A DNA stretch of 64,000 nt from Bermanella sp044597725 (GTDB lineage Bacteria; Pseudomonadota; Gammaproteobacteria; Pseudomonadales; Oceanobacteraceae): assembly GCF_044597725.1 (NCBI RefSeq), contig NZ_CP139003.1, positions 2,852,001 through 2,916,000 of the forward strand. The letters are read 5' to 3'. Shown here piece after piece: positions 17,483-26,796 of this stretch. The position numbers were made by a program, and so were the translations under genes. Position 1 is the stretch's first letter. The number at the start of each line of letters is the position of its first letter. The notes under the pieces were generated by a model that worked only from the letters and a program-made list of their open reading frames with translations, was not told where the DNA came from and did no database searches.

Positions 17483-17809
17483 ATGACCGTTAGTATTGCT
17501 AAGGCGTCTATTTATATTGATGAGTTATTAACTGCCATCGAAAACGTATATTGGGAGGCTAACAAAGTCGAAACCAAGGACTTATGCTTTAATCTCATTC
17601 AATTATTACAAAGCGAGATTACCGAGTTAAACAAGGTATCGGTTCAAGACAATCACTACGAATATGAAATTATTGCGTTTCCGCCGACGGTAATGGGAGA
17701 AGCAACCGAAGAGCTAAAATCTCATCTCAAAACTTGCGTACTACGAACCCAAACCCGAATCCAAATCACACCGCTGTTGGCCAACAGCACCGAGTATTTT
17801 AAACATTAA
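17483..17809 (+). CDS. Small protein of unknown function
   Basis: A 108-residue soluble, acidic protein that looks mostly helical in its first half (ELLTAIENVYWEANKVE, FNLIQLLQSEITELNKV), with a strand-rich second half. A ribosome site ACGAGG lies seven bases before the ATG. I recognise no family. Its stop codon overlaps that of the convergent diguanylate cyclase by 4 bases (shared TTAA). Confidence 0.6.
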   Translation: MTVSIAKASIYIDELLTAIENVYWEANKVETKDLCFNLIQLLQSEITELNKVSVQDNHYEYEIIAFPPTVMGEATEELKSHLKTCVLRTQTRIQITPLLANSTEYFKH

Positions 17810-18687
17810 TCACTGAAAATATGCGGGTTGGCCTGGGTGGCGTTTAATTCAGATACAACACAGTTTCGTCCATCGGCCTTGGCTTGATAAAGGGCATCGT
17901 CTGCGCGACTTTGCAAGGTCACTAGTTTATCGCCCTCTGCTGGGGTAATACAGGCAATACCCGCGCTAACTGTAATGTATTTAAGTGGAGTATTTTCGTT
18001 TAAAATACGTAATTCTCTAACCCGCTTTAAAATACGGTTAGCCACATGCTCGGCACCTACTTTGGGCGTATCCGGCAAAATCACCGCAAACTCTTCGCCA
18101 CCAATCCGCGCCACGGTATCGTGTGGGCGAACCGCTTCTTCTTTAAACGTTAATGCAATTTCACGCAGACACTGATCGCCTGCCAGATGTCCATAGGCAT
18201 CATTAAACAATTTAAAGTAGTCTACATCGATCAACAACAGGGCACACGGGGTTTGCTGTCGCTTACTTTGGCGCCAACAACGCTCCAGTTCTTGATCAAA
18301 TTTTCGACGGTTATACACACCTGTAAGGTTATCGGTAATGGTCAGGCTTTCTAATTCATTGAGATGCTGCAAACGCTGAACATGAAGCGATAAACGCAAT
18401 ATGAGATTGGTAATGGCTAAGCCTTCATGGACGTAATCCAAGGCGCCGCTCATAAGTACCTGCTGTTCTTCGCTCGAGTCGTATTGCTTCGCCATTACGA
18501 TCAAACCTGCGGGCATACTCTGCCCTAGCTGGCGTTGATAGGCATATGTTGCACTGTCCCAAATACTCAGATGGGCAGATCCAACATGACCCAATTGCAA
18601 CTGGGCACAGTCATTAAGCCATTGCACAAGCTGTTGTTTAAGGTGTTGGTTCGCTATTTGAATATCAATAATGAAATTTTCTGTCAT
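17806..18687 (-). CDS. Diguanylate cyclase with degenerate receiver-like N-terminus
   Basis: A 293-residue protein. The first about 110 residues resemble a receiver fold (the segment MSGALDYVHEGLAITNLILRL matches the last alpha/beta units) but no phospho-acceptor Asp pattern is visible. The GGDEF domain carries the active signature GGEEF near residue 196 and a complete inhibitory site RxxD (RPHD) five residues before it, so c-di-GMP synthesis with product feedback is predicted. The DDALYQAKADGRN ending is typical. It overlaps its convergent neighbour by 4 bases. Confidence 0.9.
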   Translation of the reverse strand: MTENFIIDIQIANQHLKQQLVQWLNDCAQLQLGHVGSAHLSIWDSATYAYQRQLGQSMPAGLIVMAKQYDSSEEQQVLMSGALDYVHEGLAITNLILRLSLHVQRLQHLNELESLTITDNLTGVYNRRKFDQELERCWRQSKRQQTPCALLLIDVDYFKLFNDAYGHLAGDQCLREIALTFKEEAVRPHDTVARIGGEEFAVILPDTPKVGAEHVANRILKRVRELRILNENTPLKYITVSAGIACITPAEGDKLVTLQSRADDALYQAKADGRNCVVSELNATQANPHIFSD

Positions 18688-18941
18688 GAACGCTCCACGT
18701 TCAAATCTGCCATCAATGGCAACTAGTTAACGCCCGAACGGCGCTAACTATCGGTTTTTATTCGATTTTTTGAGTAGTGATTAATGCCGCGTACTTTACC
18801 CAAAAACCATATAAACCGATATAGACAATGCTGACTAATAATCAATTGATCTAAGTAGGTATATACCAATTGTGACTTAACTCACTCTTGATTTGTCATT
18901 ACAATGACTCAAAGCAACTAATCTAGTCGAATGAGGACACT

Positions 18942-19280
18942 ATGGCTCTGGTATACTCCACCGAGACTGGGCAGCTATGCCCACAATGTGAGCAACCCAA
19001 AGAGCAATGCATCTGCAAAGATGGAGCCGCACCAGAAAGTGATGGCATATTGCGAGTAAAACGCGAGAAAAAAGGTCGTGGAGGTAAGGTCGTGACCACT
19101 ATCAGTGGTTACGATGGTGACAAAAAAGCCTATAGCGATTTGCTTAAAAAAATGAAAAAACGCTTTGGTTGCGGCGGTGCCGTAAAAAACTGGGTTATTG
19201 AACTTCAAGGAGATTTAACCGACCAAAGCGTAGACTTCTTGCGTAATTTGGGACACGAAGTCAAAAAAAGTGGCGGTTAA
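18942..19280 (+). CDS. yciH: YciH, eIF1/SUI1-like translation factor
   Basis: A 112-residue protein with a short N-terminal cysteine cluster (CPQCEQPKEQCIC) and a SUI1/eIF1 domain: RVKREKKGRGGKVVTTISGY, then LLKKMKKRFGCGGAVKNW and the closing strand IELQGDLTDQSVDFL. YciH binds the small ribosomal subunit and influences initiation on non-canonical starts and stress-related mRNAs in E. coli. A good ribosome site (GAGGA) precedes the ATG. Upstream, 254 bases contain its promoter region but no other gene. Confidence 0.92.
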   Translation: MALVYSTETGQLCPQCEQPKEQCICKDGAAPESDGILRVKREKKGRGGKVVTTISGYDGDKKAYSDLLKKMKKRFGCGGAVKNWVIELQGDLTDQSVDFLRNLGHEVKKSGG

Positions 19281-19340
19281 ACGCTACAATATTGCATATA
19301 CTATGGTTAGGAGCACAAGGCTCGTTGCCTCGGAGAGCGA

Positions 19341-19703
19341 ATGGATTTAAGCATTAATACCCTAAGTTGGTTTGGCCGACCTAAAAAGCAAGTCAGTGCT
19401 AAAGCCATCAAGTTCAATCGATACAGCCTTATCTTTCACAGCCGTGTCAGACTAAAGCCCGGTCAATTGGTGTTGGTAAACCTGTCTGCGGGCACTCATT
19501 GTCTGCGTGAGATCACCGCGCGCGTTGAACACTGCGAGCGTACTGGCCCTCATTACCAAACTCAAGTGAAGTTTGTTTTAGAACGCCCCGATAAACAACC
19601 CTACCGAGAAGCTATTTCTGTGCTCAAAGCCATAGAAAATGCCGTGCCTTCATCTATAAGAGCCCCTCTGCACATGCAAGAGGTCAATCAGGTATTAAGC
19701 TAG
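19341..19703 (+). CDS. Possible PilZ-like domain protein
   Basis: A 120-residue protein. The part from SAKAIKFNRYSLIFHS through GQLVLVNLSAG to TARVEHCERTGPHYQTQVKF has the strand order and hydrophobic pattern of a PilZ beta-barrel, but the c-di-GMP-binding RxxxR and D/NxSxxG signatures are not clearly present, so it may not bind c-di-GMP. It ends 8 bases before ackA and is preceded by a good ribosome site (GGAG), suggesting it shares a transcript with ackA-pta. The family is tentative. Confidence 0.45.
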   Translation: MDLSINTLSWFGRPKKQVSAKAIKFNRYSLIFHSRVRLKPGQLVLVNLSAGTHCLREITARVEHCERTGPHYQTQVKFVLERPDKQPYREAISVLKAIENAVPSSIRAPLHMQEVNQVLS

Positions 19704-19711
19704 GGACAACA

Positions 19712-20914
19712 ATGACCCCAACACGCAACACTCTCGTTTTAAACCTTGGCAGTTCGTCATTAAAATTTGCCGTTATACACCCACAAACCGGCCTTGTCGC
19801 AATGGATGGATTGGCAGAACGGTTAGGCAATGAGGCCACTTTTACATACAAAAAAGATGACGAAAAACACACAATTGAGCTGGGCAAAGGTGCTCACAAA
19901 GAAGCCATCACAACACTTATTAAAGTATTAGAAAAATATGATCTCCTGAATACGCTGTCAGGTGTAGGTCATAGAGTGGTTCATGGTGGCGAAGCATTCA
20001 GCGAATCCATGCTGATTAATAAAGAAAACCTCGCAACGTTAAATACACTCAACCACTTAGCACCGTTGCACAACCCAGTAAACCTATTGGGTATTCACGC
20101 CATAAGCGAGCAACTTCCCGATATTCATCAAGTGGCTGTATTTGATACCGCCTTCCATCAATCTATGGAAGAAAAAGCGTATCTTTATGCTCTACCCTAC
20201 GAACTCTATGAGCAACATGGGGTTCGTCGCTATGGTTTTCATGGCACCAGTTATCGCTATGTCAGTCAGCAAGCTGCCATCCGTTTAGAGCAACCCCTTA
20301 CCGAATCGCAGTTTTTAATCGCCCACTTAGGTAACGGTTGTAGCGCCTGTGCCATTAAAGATGGCAAAAGCGTTGATACCAGTATGGGTCTTACACCGCT
20401 AGAAGGTCTTCCCATGGGCACACGCAGTGGCGACCTAGACCCAGGGTTAAGTGAGTTTTTAAACCAGCAACTGGGTATGACGCAAGACGACATCATGGCG
20501 CTATACAATAAACAAAGCGGTTTGTTGGGTGTGTCTGGCATTAGTAACGATATGCGCACGTTGCAACAACACAGTGAACAAGGCGATAAACGAGCCACTC
20601 TTGCCATTGCTTTATTCGCTTACAAAATCGCGCGTTACTTAGGCGCTCTAGCCACTAATTTAAATCGCATTGACGCACTTATATTCACAGGTGGCATCGG
20701 TGAAAACGATCGCTTAACTCGCCGTTTGATTATTGAACAGCTGGCGATTTTAGGATTTAAACTAGATGAACAGCGCAACCAACAAAATGGTGATGAACTC
20801 GGTGTAATAACAAACGATTCCAGCACTCGCGCCATGGTCATTGCAACCAATGAAGAAATGATGATCGCCCTAGATACTCAGGCCATTATCTCCAAGTTAG
20901 AAGTAGGAGCTTAG
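19712..20914 (+). CDS. ackA: Acetate kinase
   Basis: A 400-residue ASKHA-fold enzyme that interconverts acetate + ATP and acetyl phosphate + ADP. It begins with the phosphate-binding signature VLNLGSSSLKFAV, has the second family signature GVGHRVVHGGEAFSES, DTAFHQSM, the catalytic region YGFHGTSYRYVS, HLGNGCSACAIKDGKSVDTS and the adenosine segment FTGGIGENDRLTR. Length matches E. coli AckA. pta starts 6 bases after its stop, the usual ackA-pta operon. Confidence 0.98.
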   Translation: MTPTRNTLVLNLGSSSLKFAVIHPQTGLVAMDGLAERLGNEATFTYKKDDEKHTIELGKGAHKEAITTLIKVLEKYDLLNTLSGVGHRVVHGGEAFSESMLINKENLATLNTLNHLAPLHNPVNLLGIHAISEQLPDIHQVAVFDTAFHQSMEEKAYLYALPYELYEQHGVRRYGFHGTSYRYVSQQAAIRLEQPLTESQFLIAHLGNGCSACAIKDGKSVDTSMGLTPLEGLPMGTRSGDLDPGLSEFLNQQLGMTQDDIMALYNKQSGLLGVSGISNDMRTLQQHSEQGDKRATLAIALFAYKIARYLGALATNLNRIDALIFTGGIGENDRLTRRLIIEQLAILGFKLDEQRNQQNGDELGVITNDSSTRAMVIATNEEMMIALDTQAIISKLEVGA

Positions 20915-20920
20915 TTAATC

Positions 20921-23059
20921 ATGCGTCACACCTTTTTTATTGCGCCCACCGAGATGAAGACCGGTTTAACCTCCATCACCATCGGTCTCATTCGTGCTCT
21001 CGACCAGCTTGGTGTCAAGGTTGCAACCTGCAAGCCTATCTCTCGTGAACTGGATGATAAAACCCACCGCTCTATCGATTTAATTGCCGCAGCCAGTGGC
21101 CAGCAACCACCTAAGCCCATAAGCTTGCCTGAAGCACAAAAAATGATGAGCAATAAACATCATGACCGCTTAATGGAAGAAGTCATTGGCATGCACCACA
21201 AGCTAGCCAAAGACGCTGACGTGGTCATTGTCGAAGGTGTAGAGCCCGACCGCAACGAACCCTACGCCACTCGTTTAAATGTAGAAATGGCAAAAACCCT
21301 AGATGCTGAAGTAATTTTGGTAACCGCGCCAAATCAACGCTCTATGGAAGAATTGGAAGCCCATGTGGACATGGCCAAAAAACTATTTGGCGGTGATAAA
21401 AACCACAAGTTACTAGGCTTGATCATCAATAAAGTAAACGCGCCTTCAAGTCGAAAAATTCCGATAAAAACCCAAGGCCCAGAAGCTGAACCCGTTACCG
21501 ACTTAGCCGAACTAAGAAAGACCTACAGTCGTCTAGAAAATAAACACTTCAAAATTTTAGGCTTAGTCCCTTGGGAGCAAGAATTAGTAGCGCCACGCAC
21601 AAAAGATATCGCCGATTACTTGCAGGCGGAAATATTAAGCGATAGTAATCTTGAAGAATCACGCGTGCGCCGCATAAGCTTATGCGCACGTACCGTACCC
21701 AATATGATTAGCGCACTGCAACCCGGTGCTTTGTTAGTAACCCCAGGTGACCGTGATGATATTTTATTGGTGGCAGCCATGGCAGCACAAAATGGTATGC
21801 CATTGGCTGGTTTATTATTCACCAGTGACCTAACACCCGATGAGCGAGTAATGAACTTAGCAGCACCGGCACTTTCTCACCTGCCCGTGCTAGCAGTAAA
21901 AACCGATACCTTTACCACTGCCAGCCAGCTTAGCAATATGGACGACGCGGTAACCGCCAACGACCCACAACGAATGAACGCCATCATGAACCATATGGCA
22001 GACCACATTGATAGCGAGTACATAGGCCAACGCTTAGAAATTCAACAGCACGTGCGCTTAAGCCCTGCAGCATTTCGTTATCAATTGGTGCAGTTAGCTA
22101 GCCAAGCCAATAAACGCATTGTGCTACCAGAAGGTGATGAACCCCGCACAATTCAAGCGGCCGCTATGTGTCAGCAAAGAGGCATTGCACGTTGTGTTTT
22201 ATTGGGTAATCCTGATCGCATTAATCAGGTGGCGCAAGGTTTAGGGGTGACACTACCCGAAGGGCTTGAAATCTTAGACCCAGAAGAAATTCGCTCGCGA
22301 TATGTTGAGCCCATGGTGGAACTGCGTAAACATAAAAACCTCACTGCTCCTATGGCAGAAGCACAACTAGAAGATAATGTTGTGCTGGGCACCATGATGC
22401 TAGCACTGGATGAAGTAGACGGATTGGTTAGCGGCGCCGTGCATACCACAGCCAATACCATTCGCCCTGCACTGCAGTTAGTAAAAACCGCTCCTGATGC
22501 CAAATTGGTCTCCTCGGTTTTCTTTATGCTGCTGCCTGAACAAGTTATGGTTTATGGCGACTGCGCAGTTAACCCTGACCCCAATGCCGAAGAACTCGCC
22601 GATATCGCCTTACAAAGTGCTCACAGTGCAGAAGCTTTTGGTATTGAGCCCAAAGTGGCCATGATTAGCTACAGTACGGGTTCATCGGGTAGCGGCAGCG
22701 ACGTGGAAAAAGTAAGAGAAGCTACCGCTAAAGCACAACAATCTCGCCCTGACTTATTAATTGACGGGCCGTTGCAATATGATGCCGCAACCACCGCAAG
22801 TGTCGCCGCATCCAAAGCACCCGATAGTCCCGTTGCAGGACAAGCCAGTGTAGTTATATTCCCTGACTTAAACACAGGCAATACAACCTACAAAGCCGTA
22901 CAGCGCAGTGCAAACGTTGTTAGTATTGGCCCCATGCTGCAAGGCTTGGCGAAACCCGTTAACGACTTATCTCGCGGCGCCTTGGTCGAGGACATTGTTT
23001 ACACCATCGCGCTTACCGCTATTCAGGCAAGTCAAGGAAGCAGTAACGAAGAAAAATAG
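20921..23059 (+). CDS. pta: Phosphate acetyltransferase, long form
   Basis: A 712-residue enzyme that moves the acetyl group between acetyl-CoA and acetyl phosphate. It is the long three-domain form: an N-terminal BioD-like P-loop region (FIAPTEMKTGLTSITIGLIR), the DRTGG regulatory domain (about residues 215-330) and the C-terminal PTA_PTB catalytic domain starting near RYQLVQLASQANKRIVLPEG and including SGAVHTTANTIRPALQ and SYSTGSSGSGSDVEKV. Together with AckA it runs acetate overflow and acetate uptake. A strong terminator follows the gene. Confidence 0.98.
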   Translation: MRHTFFIAPTEMKTGLTSITIGLIRALDQLGVKVATCKPISRELDDKTHRSIDLIAAASGQQPPKPISLPEAQKMMSNKHHDRLMEEVIGMHHKLAKDADVVIVEGVEPDRNEPYATRLNVEMAKTLDAEVILVTAPNQRSMEELEAHVDMAKKLFGGDKNHKLLGLIINKVNAPSSRKIPIKTQGPEAEPVTDLAELRKTYSRLENKHFKILGLVPWEQELVAPRTKDIADYLQAEILSDSNLEESRVRRISLCARTVPNMISALQPGALLVTPGDRDDILLVAAMAAQNGMPLAGLLFTSDLTPDERVMNLAAPALSHLPVLAVKTDTFTTASQLSNMDDAVTANDPQRMNAIMNHMADHIDSEYIGQRLEIQQHVRLSPAAFRYQLVQLASQANKRIVLPEGDEPRTIQAAAMCQQRGIARCVLLGNPDRINQVAQGLGVTLPEGLEILDPEEIRSRYVEPMVELRKHKNLTAPMAEAQLEDNVVLGTMMLALDEVDGLVSGAVHTTANTIRPALQLVKTAPDAKLVSSVFFMLLPEQVMVYGDCAVNPDPNAEELADIALQSAHSAEAFGIEPKVAMISYSTGSSGSGSDVEKVREATAKAQQSRPDLLIDGPLQYDAATTASVAASKAPDSPVAGQASVVIFPDLNTGNTTYKAVQRSANVVSIGPMLQGLAKPVNDLSRGALVEDIVYTIALTAIQASQGSSNEEK

Positions 23060-23078
23060 TGGCTTAATTTTTGACTAC

Positions 23079-23111
23079 AGGGCACAATTTTCGTAATGTG
23101 CCCTTTTTTTT
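23079..23111 (+). terminator. Rho-independent terminator of ackA-pta
   Basis: Stem GGGCACA (23080-23086) with TGTGCCC (23097-23103), 10-base loop, then a run of eight T. It starts 20 bases after the pta stop and ends 10 bases before yihG, showing that yihG needs its own start at ATG 23122. Confidence 0.9.
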
Positions 23112-23121
23112 GAGTAAACAT

Positions 23122-24027
23122 ATGTTCAACTTTCTACCCAAACCTATTGTCGGTGTTATCGCTGGTTTCTTAATGGTGCTCAATGCACTGGTCTGTTGCA
23201 GTACTTTGCTGGCGGTTGCCATTATCAAATTTATACTACCGTTTGCGCCAATTCGCAGAGTCATTGATATTGTTCTAATTAAAATTGCCGAAACATGGAT
23301 GCTGTTAAACACTGGCTGGATGAAACTCACACAAAAGACCAAGTGGGATGTGCAGGGCTTAGAGCAACTTAATTATCATGGTTGGTATTTGGTTAATGCG
23401 AATCACCAAAGCTGGGTTGATATCTTAGTATTGCAGCATGTATTTAATCGAAAAATTCCCATGCTTAAATTCTTCTTAAAACAAGAGTTAATCAAGGTTC
23501 CACTGATTGGTTTATGTTGGTGGGCGTTAGATTTTCCATTTATGAAACGCTACAGCAAAGAATATTTAGAGAAGCACCCTGAAATGCGCGGCAAAGATTT
23601 AGAAACAACACGCAAAGCCTGCGAAAAGTTTGCGCAAATCCCCACCAGCGTGATGAATTTTTTAGAAGGCACAAGGTTTACCCAGCAAAAACATGACAAG
23701 CAAAATAGCTCCTATAAACATTTATTAAAACCCAGAGCCGGCGGCCTAGCGTTTGCTTTGAATGCGATGGGTGATAAATTTCAAAGTTTATTGAACGTAA
23801 CCATCGTATATCCTGATGGTAGCCCTAGTTTTTGGGATTTTTTATCGGGCAAAGTGCGCCGGATTACGGTTAGAGTAGAGGCGCTACCTATCCCACAAGA
23901 ACTAATACATGGCAACTACCACGAAGATCCAGAGTTCCGTCAGACTACCCAGGCTTGGGTGCAAAATTTGTGGCAAGAAAAAGATAAACTAATTGATAGT
24001 ATTATTTATGCTCAGGGCCAAAAATAA
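23122..24027 (+). CDS. yihG: YihG-type 1-acylglycerol-3-phosphate acyltransferase
   Basis: A 301-residue inner-membrane acyltransferase matching E. coli YihG along its length. After two N-terminal hydrophobic segments come the HX4D motif in NHQSWVD, the FLKQELIKVPLIGLCWWALD block, MRGKDLETTRKACEKF, FLEGTRFTQQKHD, and the ending WQEKDKL. YihG acylates lysophosphatidate in addition to PlsC and influences acyl-chain composition. The ATG at 23122 is used because a terminator occupies the region before it. Its last 26 bases overlap the 3' end of the convergent outer-membrane gene. Confidence 0.9.
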   Translation: MFNFLPKPIVGVIAGFLMVLNALVCCSTLLAVAIIKFILPFAPIRRVIDIVLIKIAETWMLLNTGWMKLTQKTKWDVQGLEQLNYHGWYLVNANHQSWVDILVLQHVFNRKIPMLKFFLKQELIKVPLIGLCWWALDFPFMKRYSKEYLEKHPEMRGKDLETTRKACEKFAQIPTSVMNFLEGTRFTQQKHDKQNSSYKHLLKPRAGGLAFALNAMGDKFQSLLNVTIVYPDGSPSFWDFLSGKVRRITVRVEALPIPQELIHGNYHEDPEFRQTTQAWVQNLWQEKDKLIDSIIYAQGQK

Positions 24028-25042
24028 GTTCAAGAGTAAAGGTTAAAGCAGGCGTGGTTTTATAATCACGATCTCGTGGCCAGCCCAATTCGGGTGTAAG
24101 CTCTGCAAATACAAAACTTTTGTAGAGTTTACGGCGGTAACTAATACTGGCCACATAATCGTTCACCTTGCCGTAGTACTGCGTATTACCAATGGCCCTA
24201 ACTTGATACAACATAGCCGCTCGATAACTTAACTCATCAAATATGGCTGCACTAGCTTCAAGGTCGGCAAAATCTTCTTTTAATAAATAATCTGCCTGAA
24301 CACCCACACTAAACTGACGGTATAAATCCAATGGCATCAAACCTGTCATAGACATAAATGATCCCCATTCTTCATCAGTTCGCCAACTAATGGAATGATA
24401 GAAACGGGTGCGCCAATAATCATGGTAATCTACACGTCTCAACCTGATGCGCGAGAAATACACAGGTTCGCCCGCCCAACGAATACCATTATCAATACTG
24501 GTACGCCAATTTTTACGGGGCTCCAAATCCACTCGCAACGCAGTTGAATAGGTTACATTCTCGGTTGTTCGTAGAATATTATTCTCGATTTGATCTTCTC
24601 CCGATTCATCGGTTTCAATCAATAGCTTAAATCGGTCTCGCGTGTTGGGTAAGGTCAAACGCAAGTTTGCGCCAATTTGATAATCAGGGTTATCGGCTTG
24701 TTCCCTGCGACTAATAAAATAAATTCGACCACTACTGCCAGAAGATTGATCGGCGATAACCTCATCGTCAAAAAAAGCATTCATGAAAAATGAATCGACA
24801 CCATCATTTAAATATTCAACTGAGTTCGACATCCATCGGTTTGACCACTCTAGAAACTCAACCGATTTATATTCATTTTGGGTTTGCTCTAATTTAGACA
24901 TCTTGCCATTAACAGGGCTGTTTTCGTCCGTGGCAACCTGCCAAGGCGGCGCAGGCACCATAATCGGGGGATGCGGGGCTTGAGCCAAAGCCAGAGAATC
25001 TAGCCCAATAAGTACAAAAGCCGCGCCAACCGTTATCCGCAT
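24002..25042 (-). CDS. Predicted outer-membrane beta-barrel protein of unknown function
   Basis: A 346-residue protein with a short signal sequence ending near ALAQA, a Pro-rich mature start (PHPPIMVPAPPW), and many short alternating strands with aromatic girdle residues (RIRLRRVDYHDYWRTRFYHS, YGKVNDYVASISYRRKLY). It ends in the strand-like TPALTFTLELIF followed by GPEHK. I do not recognise the family. It begins 3 bases after the stop of the CDF transporter gene, so the two form an operon; a link between metal efflux and an outer-membrane protein is inference only. Its 3' end overlaps yihG by 26 bases. Confidence 0.6.
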   Translation of the reverse strand: MRITVGAAFVLIGLDSLALAQAPHPPIMVPAPPWQVATDENSPVNGKMSKLEQTQNEYKSVEFLEWSNRWMSNSVEYLNDGVDSFFMNAFFDDEVIADQSSGSSGRIYFISRREQADNPDYQIGANLRLTLPNTRDRFKLLIETDESGEDQIENNILRTTENVTYSTALRVDLEPRKNWRTSIDNGIRWAGEPVYFSRIRLRRVDYHDYWRTRFYHSISWRTDEEWGSFMSMTGLMPLDLYRQFSVGVQADYLLKEDFADLEASAAIFDELSYRAAMLYQVRAIGNTQYYGKVNDYVASISYRRKLYKSFVFAELTPELGWPRDRDYKTTPALTFTLELIFGPEHK

Positions 25043-25045
25043 AGA

Positions 25046-25915
25046 TTAGTCGCTTACCTTAACTGGATCATGATGAATGATGACATCGGCGTTAGGGAAA
25101 GCAGCCATAATTTGCTTTTCTATCCTATCGCCAATTTCGTGGGCCGACCACAAGGTTAGCTCATCATCTAATTCTAGATGAAATTGTACAAAAATATTTT
25201 GCCCAGCTTGGCGACATCTGACGTCGTGACAACCTTCTGTACCATGGGACTTTGCCACAATGGCTTCCACAGCCCGTTCTACATCGGGTAGTTGTCGATC
25301 CATAAGATCTTGGAATGACTTCTTACCAATAGCAAAAGCGTTATAGCCAATGAACGCGGCGATGGCGATGGCAGTCGCGGCATCAAACCAGAACAAGCCA
25401 AAATCCACAAAGAAAAAGGCCACCATAACCGCAATGTTCATAAGTACATCGCCTTGATAATGCAGGGAATCGGCCTCCACTACTAAAGATGGGTTCTTTC
25501 TCAATGTGTACTTCTGATAGCTGACCAATACGATGGTTAAGATAATCGCGATAACACTTACCACAATACCCGTAGTGCTATTAGTAACGGGGTTATCATC
25601 AAGCATGACATCAAAGCTATTAAGCACTAATACCATTGCTGAGCCCATCATAAAGGTAGATTGGGCTAATGCGGCAATCGACTCCATCTTGCCATGACCA
25701 TAACGATGTTCGTCATCGGCTGGTTCTAACGCGTAACGTAACGCCAAAAAATTGATTAACGCAGTCACACCATCAAGCACAGAATCCAGCAAAGACCCCA
25801 GCATGCTGACACTGCCCGTGGAAAAGTAAGCCCATGCCTTGAGGCCAATAAGCACACTGGCCACCGCCACCGACGCCTGTGTCGCGCGCCGACTAAGTTG
25901 ATGAGCATCATTCAT
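25046..25915 (-). CDS. Cation diffusion facilitator (FieF/YiiP-like) divalent metal transporter
   Basis: A 289-residue inner-membrane metal/proton antiporter. It has six membrane helices and the hallmark site residues: LLDSVLDGVTALINF in helix 2 (Asp pair) and LHYQGDVLMNIAVM in helix 5 (HxxxD), typical of Zn/Fe efflux proteins. The cytosolic C-terminal domain with HDVRCRQAGQNIFVQFHLELD and IHHDPV closes the protein. The start is ATG 25915 rather than the TTG at 25921. It resembles FieF closely, but the metal cannot be decided here. The outer-membrane protein gene follows directly. Confidence 0.9.
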   Translation of the reverse strand: MNDAHQLSRRATQASVAVASVLIGLKAWAYFSTGSVSMLGSLLDSVLDGVTALINFLALRYALEPADDEHRYGHGKMESIAALAQSTFMMGSAMVLVLNSFDVMLDDNPVTNSTTGIVVSVIAIILTIVLVSYQKYTLRKNPSLVVEADSLHYQGDVLMNIAVMVAFFFVDFGLFWFDAATAIAIAAFIGYNAFAIGKKSFQDLMDRQLPDVERAVEAIVAKSHGTEGCHDVRCRQAGQNIFVQFHLELDDELTLWSAHEIGDRIEKQIMAAFPNADVIIHHDPVKVSD

Positions 25916-26004
25916 AAACAAAATATCCTTAACTGCACAACCGAAACCACCTTACTTTAAATTCTCTCCTATACTGGGTATATATTCCCGATAGAGAGCC
26001 CGCC

Positions 26005-26796
26005 ATGTCACTGCGAATGGAAGACCTGTCTGTTTTACTAATAGAGCCATCTTCAACACAAGCAAAAATCATACAACAAGTCTTGAGTAATGAAGGTATT
26101 GTCAACCAAGACCACCATATATCGGCTCAGACCGCTTTACAGTATATCAAACAATATGCGCCAGACTTGGTCATAAGTGCCATGTATTTTGATGATATGA
26201 CCGCCATTGAGTTGTTACAAGAGATTCGTAAAGACTCCGCACTGGATCATGTCAACTTTATGTTAATTTCTAGTGAAACTAAGTTTGCGCGTTTAGACCC
26301 AATTAAACAAGCTGGCGTACTTGCCATACTCCCAAAGCCATTTGATCAACGCGACTTTCACAACGCACTCAGTGCCGCTAGAGATAGTTTAGAAGTACAA
26401 GATATAGAGTTAGAGAACTTTGACGTGGACGACTTGGTAGGACTCATCGTAGATGATTCTCCGCTTTCTCGTAAACATATAGAAAAAATGATAAACGGAT
26501 GTGGTATTAACAACTGCCTATTTGCGGAAAACGGTCGAGAAGCCGTTGAACAACTGCTGGATAACAAAATTGACTTTATTATTACCGACTACAACATGCC
26601 AGAAATGGACGGCAAAGAGTTGGTTGAATATGTGCAACAATCGGAGTTTGCTTATATCCCAATTATAATGATAAGCAGCGAAAGCAATTCAGCAAGGCTA
26701 AGTGCGCTGCGACAAGCAGGAGTATGTGCTCTATTCGATAAAGCAGTTGACCCCACAAGTTTTCGCAATACCTTAAGCCACTCACTCAATGCCTAA
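26005..26796 (+). CDS. Tandem receiver protein with an inactive first receiver
   Basis: A 263-residue protein made of two CheY-like receiver domains and no output domain. In domain 1 (about 8-128) the phospho-acceptor position holds Ala59 (DLVISAM) and the acidic pair is reduced to Glu14, although Lys111 remains, so it should not be phosphorylated. Domain 2 (about 145-263) has the acidic DD pair at 150-151, Asp195 in FIITDYNMPEMDG and a Lys in LFDKAV, so it is probably functional. Such proteins can act as phosphate sinks or scaffolds in chemotaxis-like pathways. No histidine kinase is nearby. Its stop overlaps the convergent gene by 4 bases (CTAA). Confidence 0.85.
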   Translation: MSLRMEDLSVLLIEPSSTQAKIIQQVLSNEGIVNQDHHISAQTALQYIKQYAPDLVISAMYFDDMTAIELLQEIRKDSALDHVNFMLISSETKFARLDPIKQAGVLAILPKPFDQRDFHNALSAARDSLEVQDIELENFDVDDLVGLIVDDSPLSRKHIEKMINGCGINNCLFAENGREAVEQLLDNKIDFIITDYNMPEMDGKELVEYVQQSEFAYIPIIMISSESNSARLSALRQAGVCALFDKAVDPTSFRNTLSHSLNA

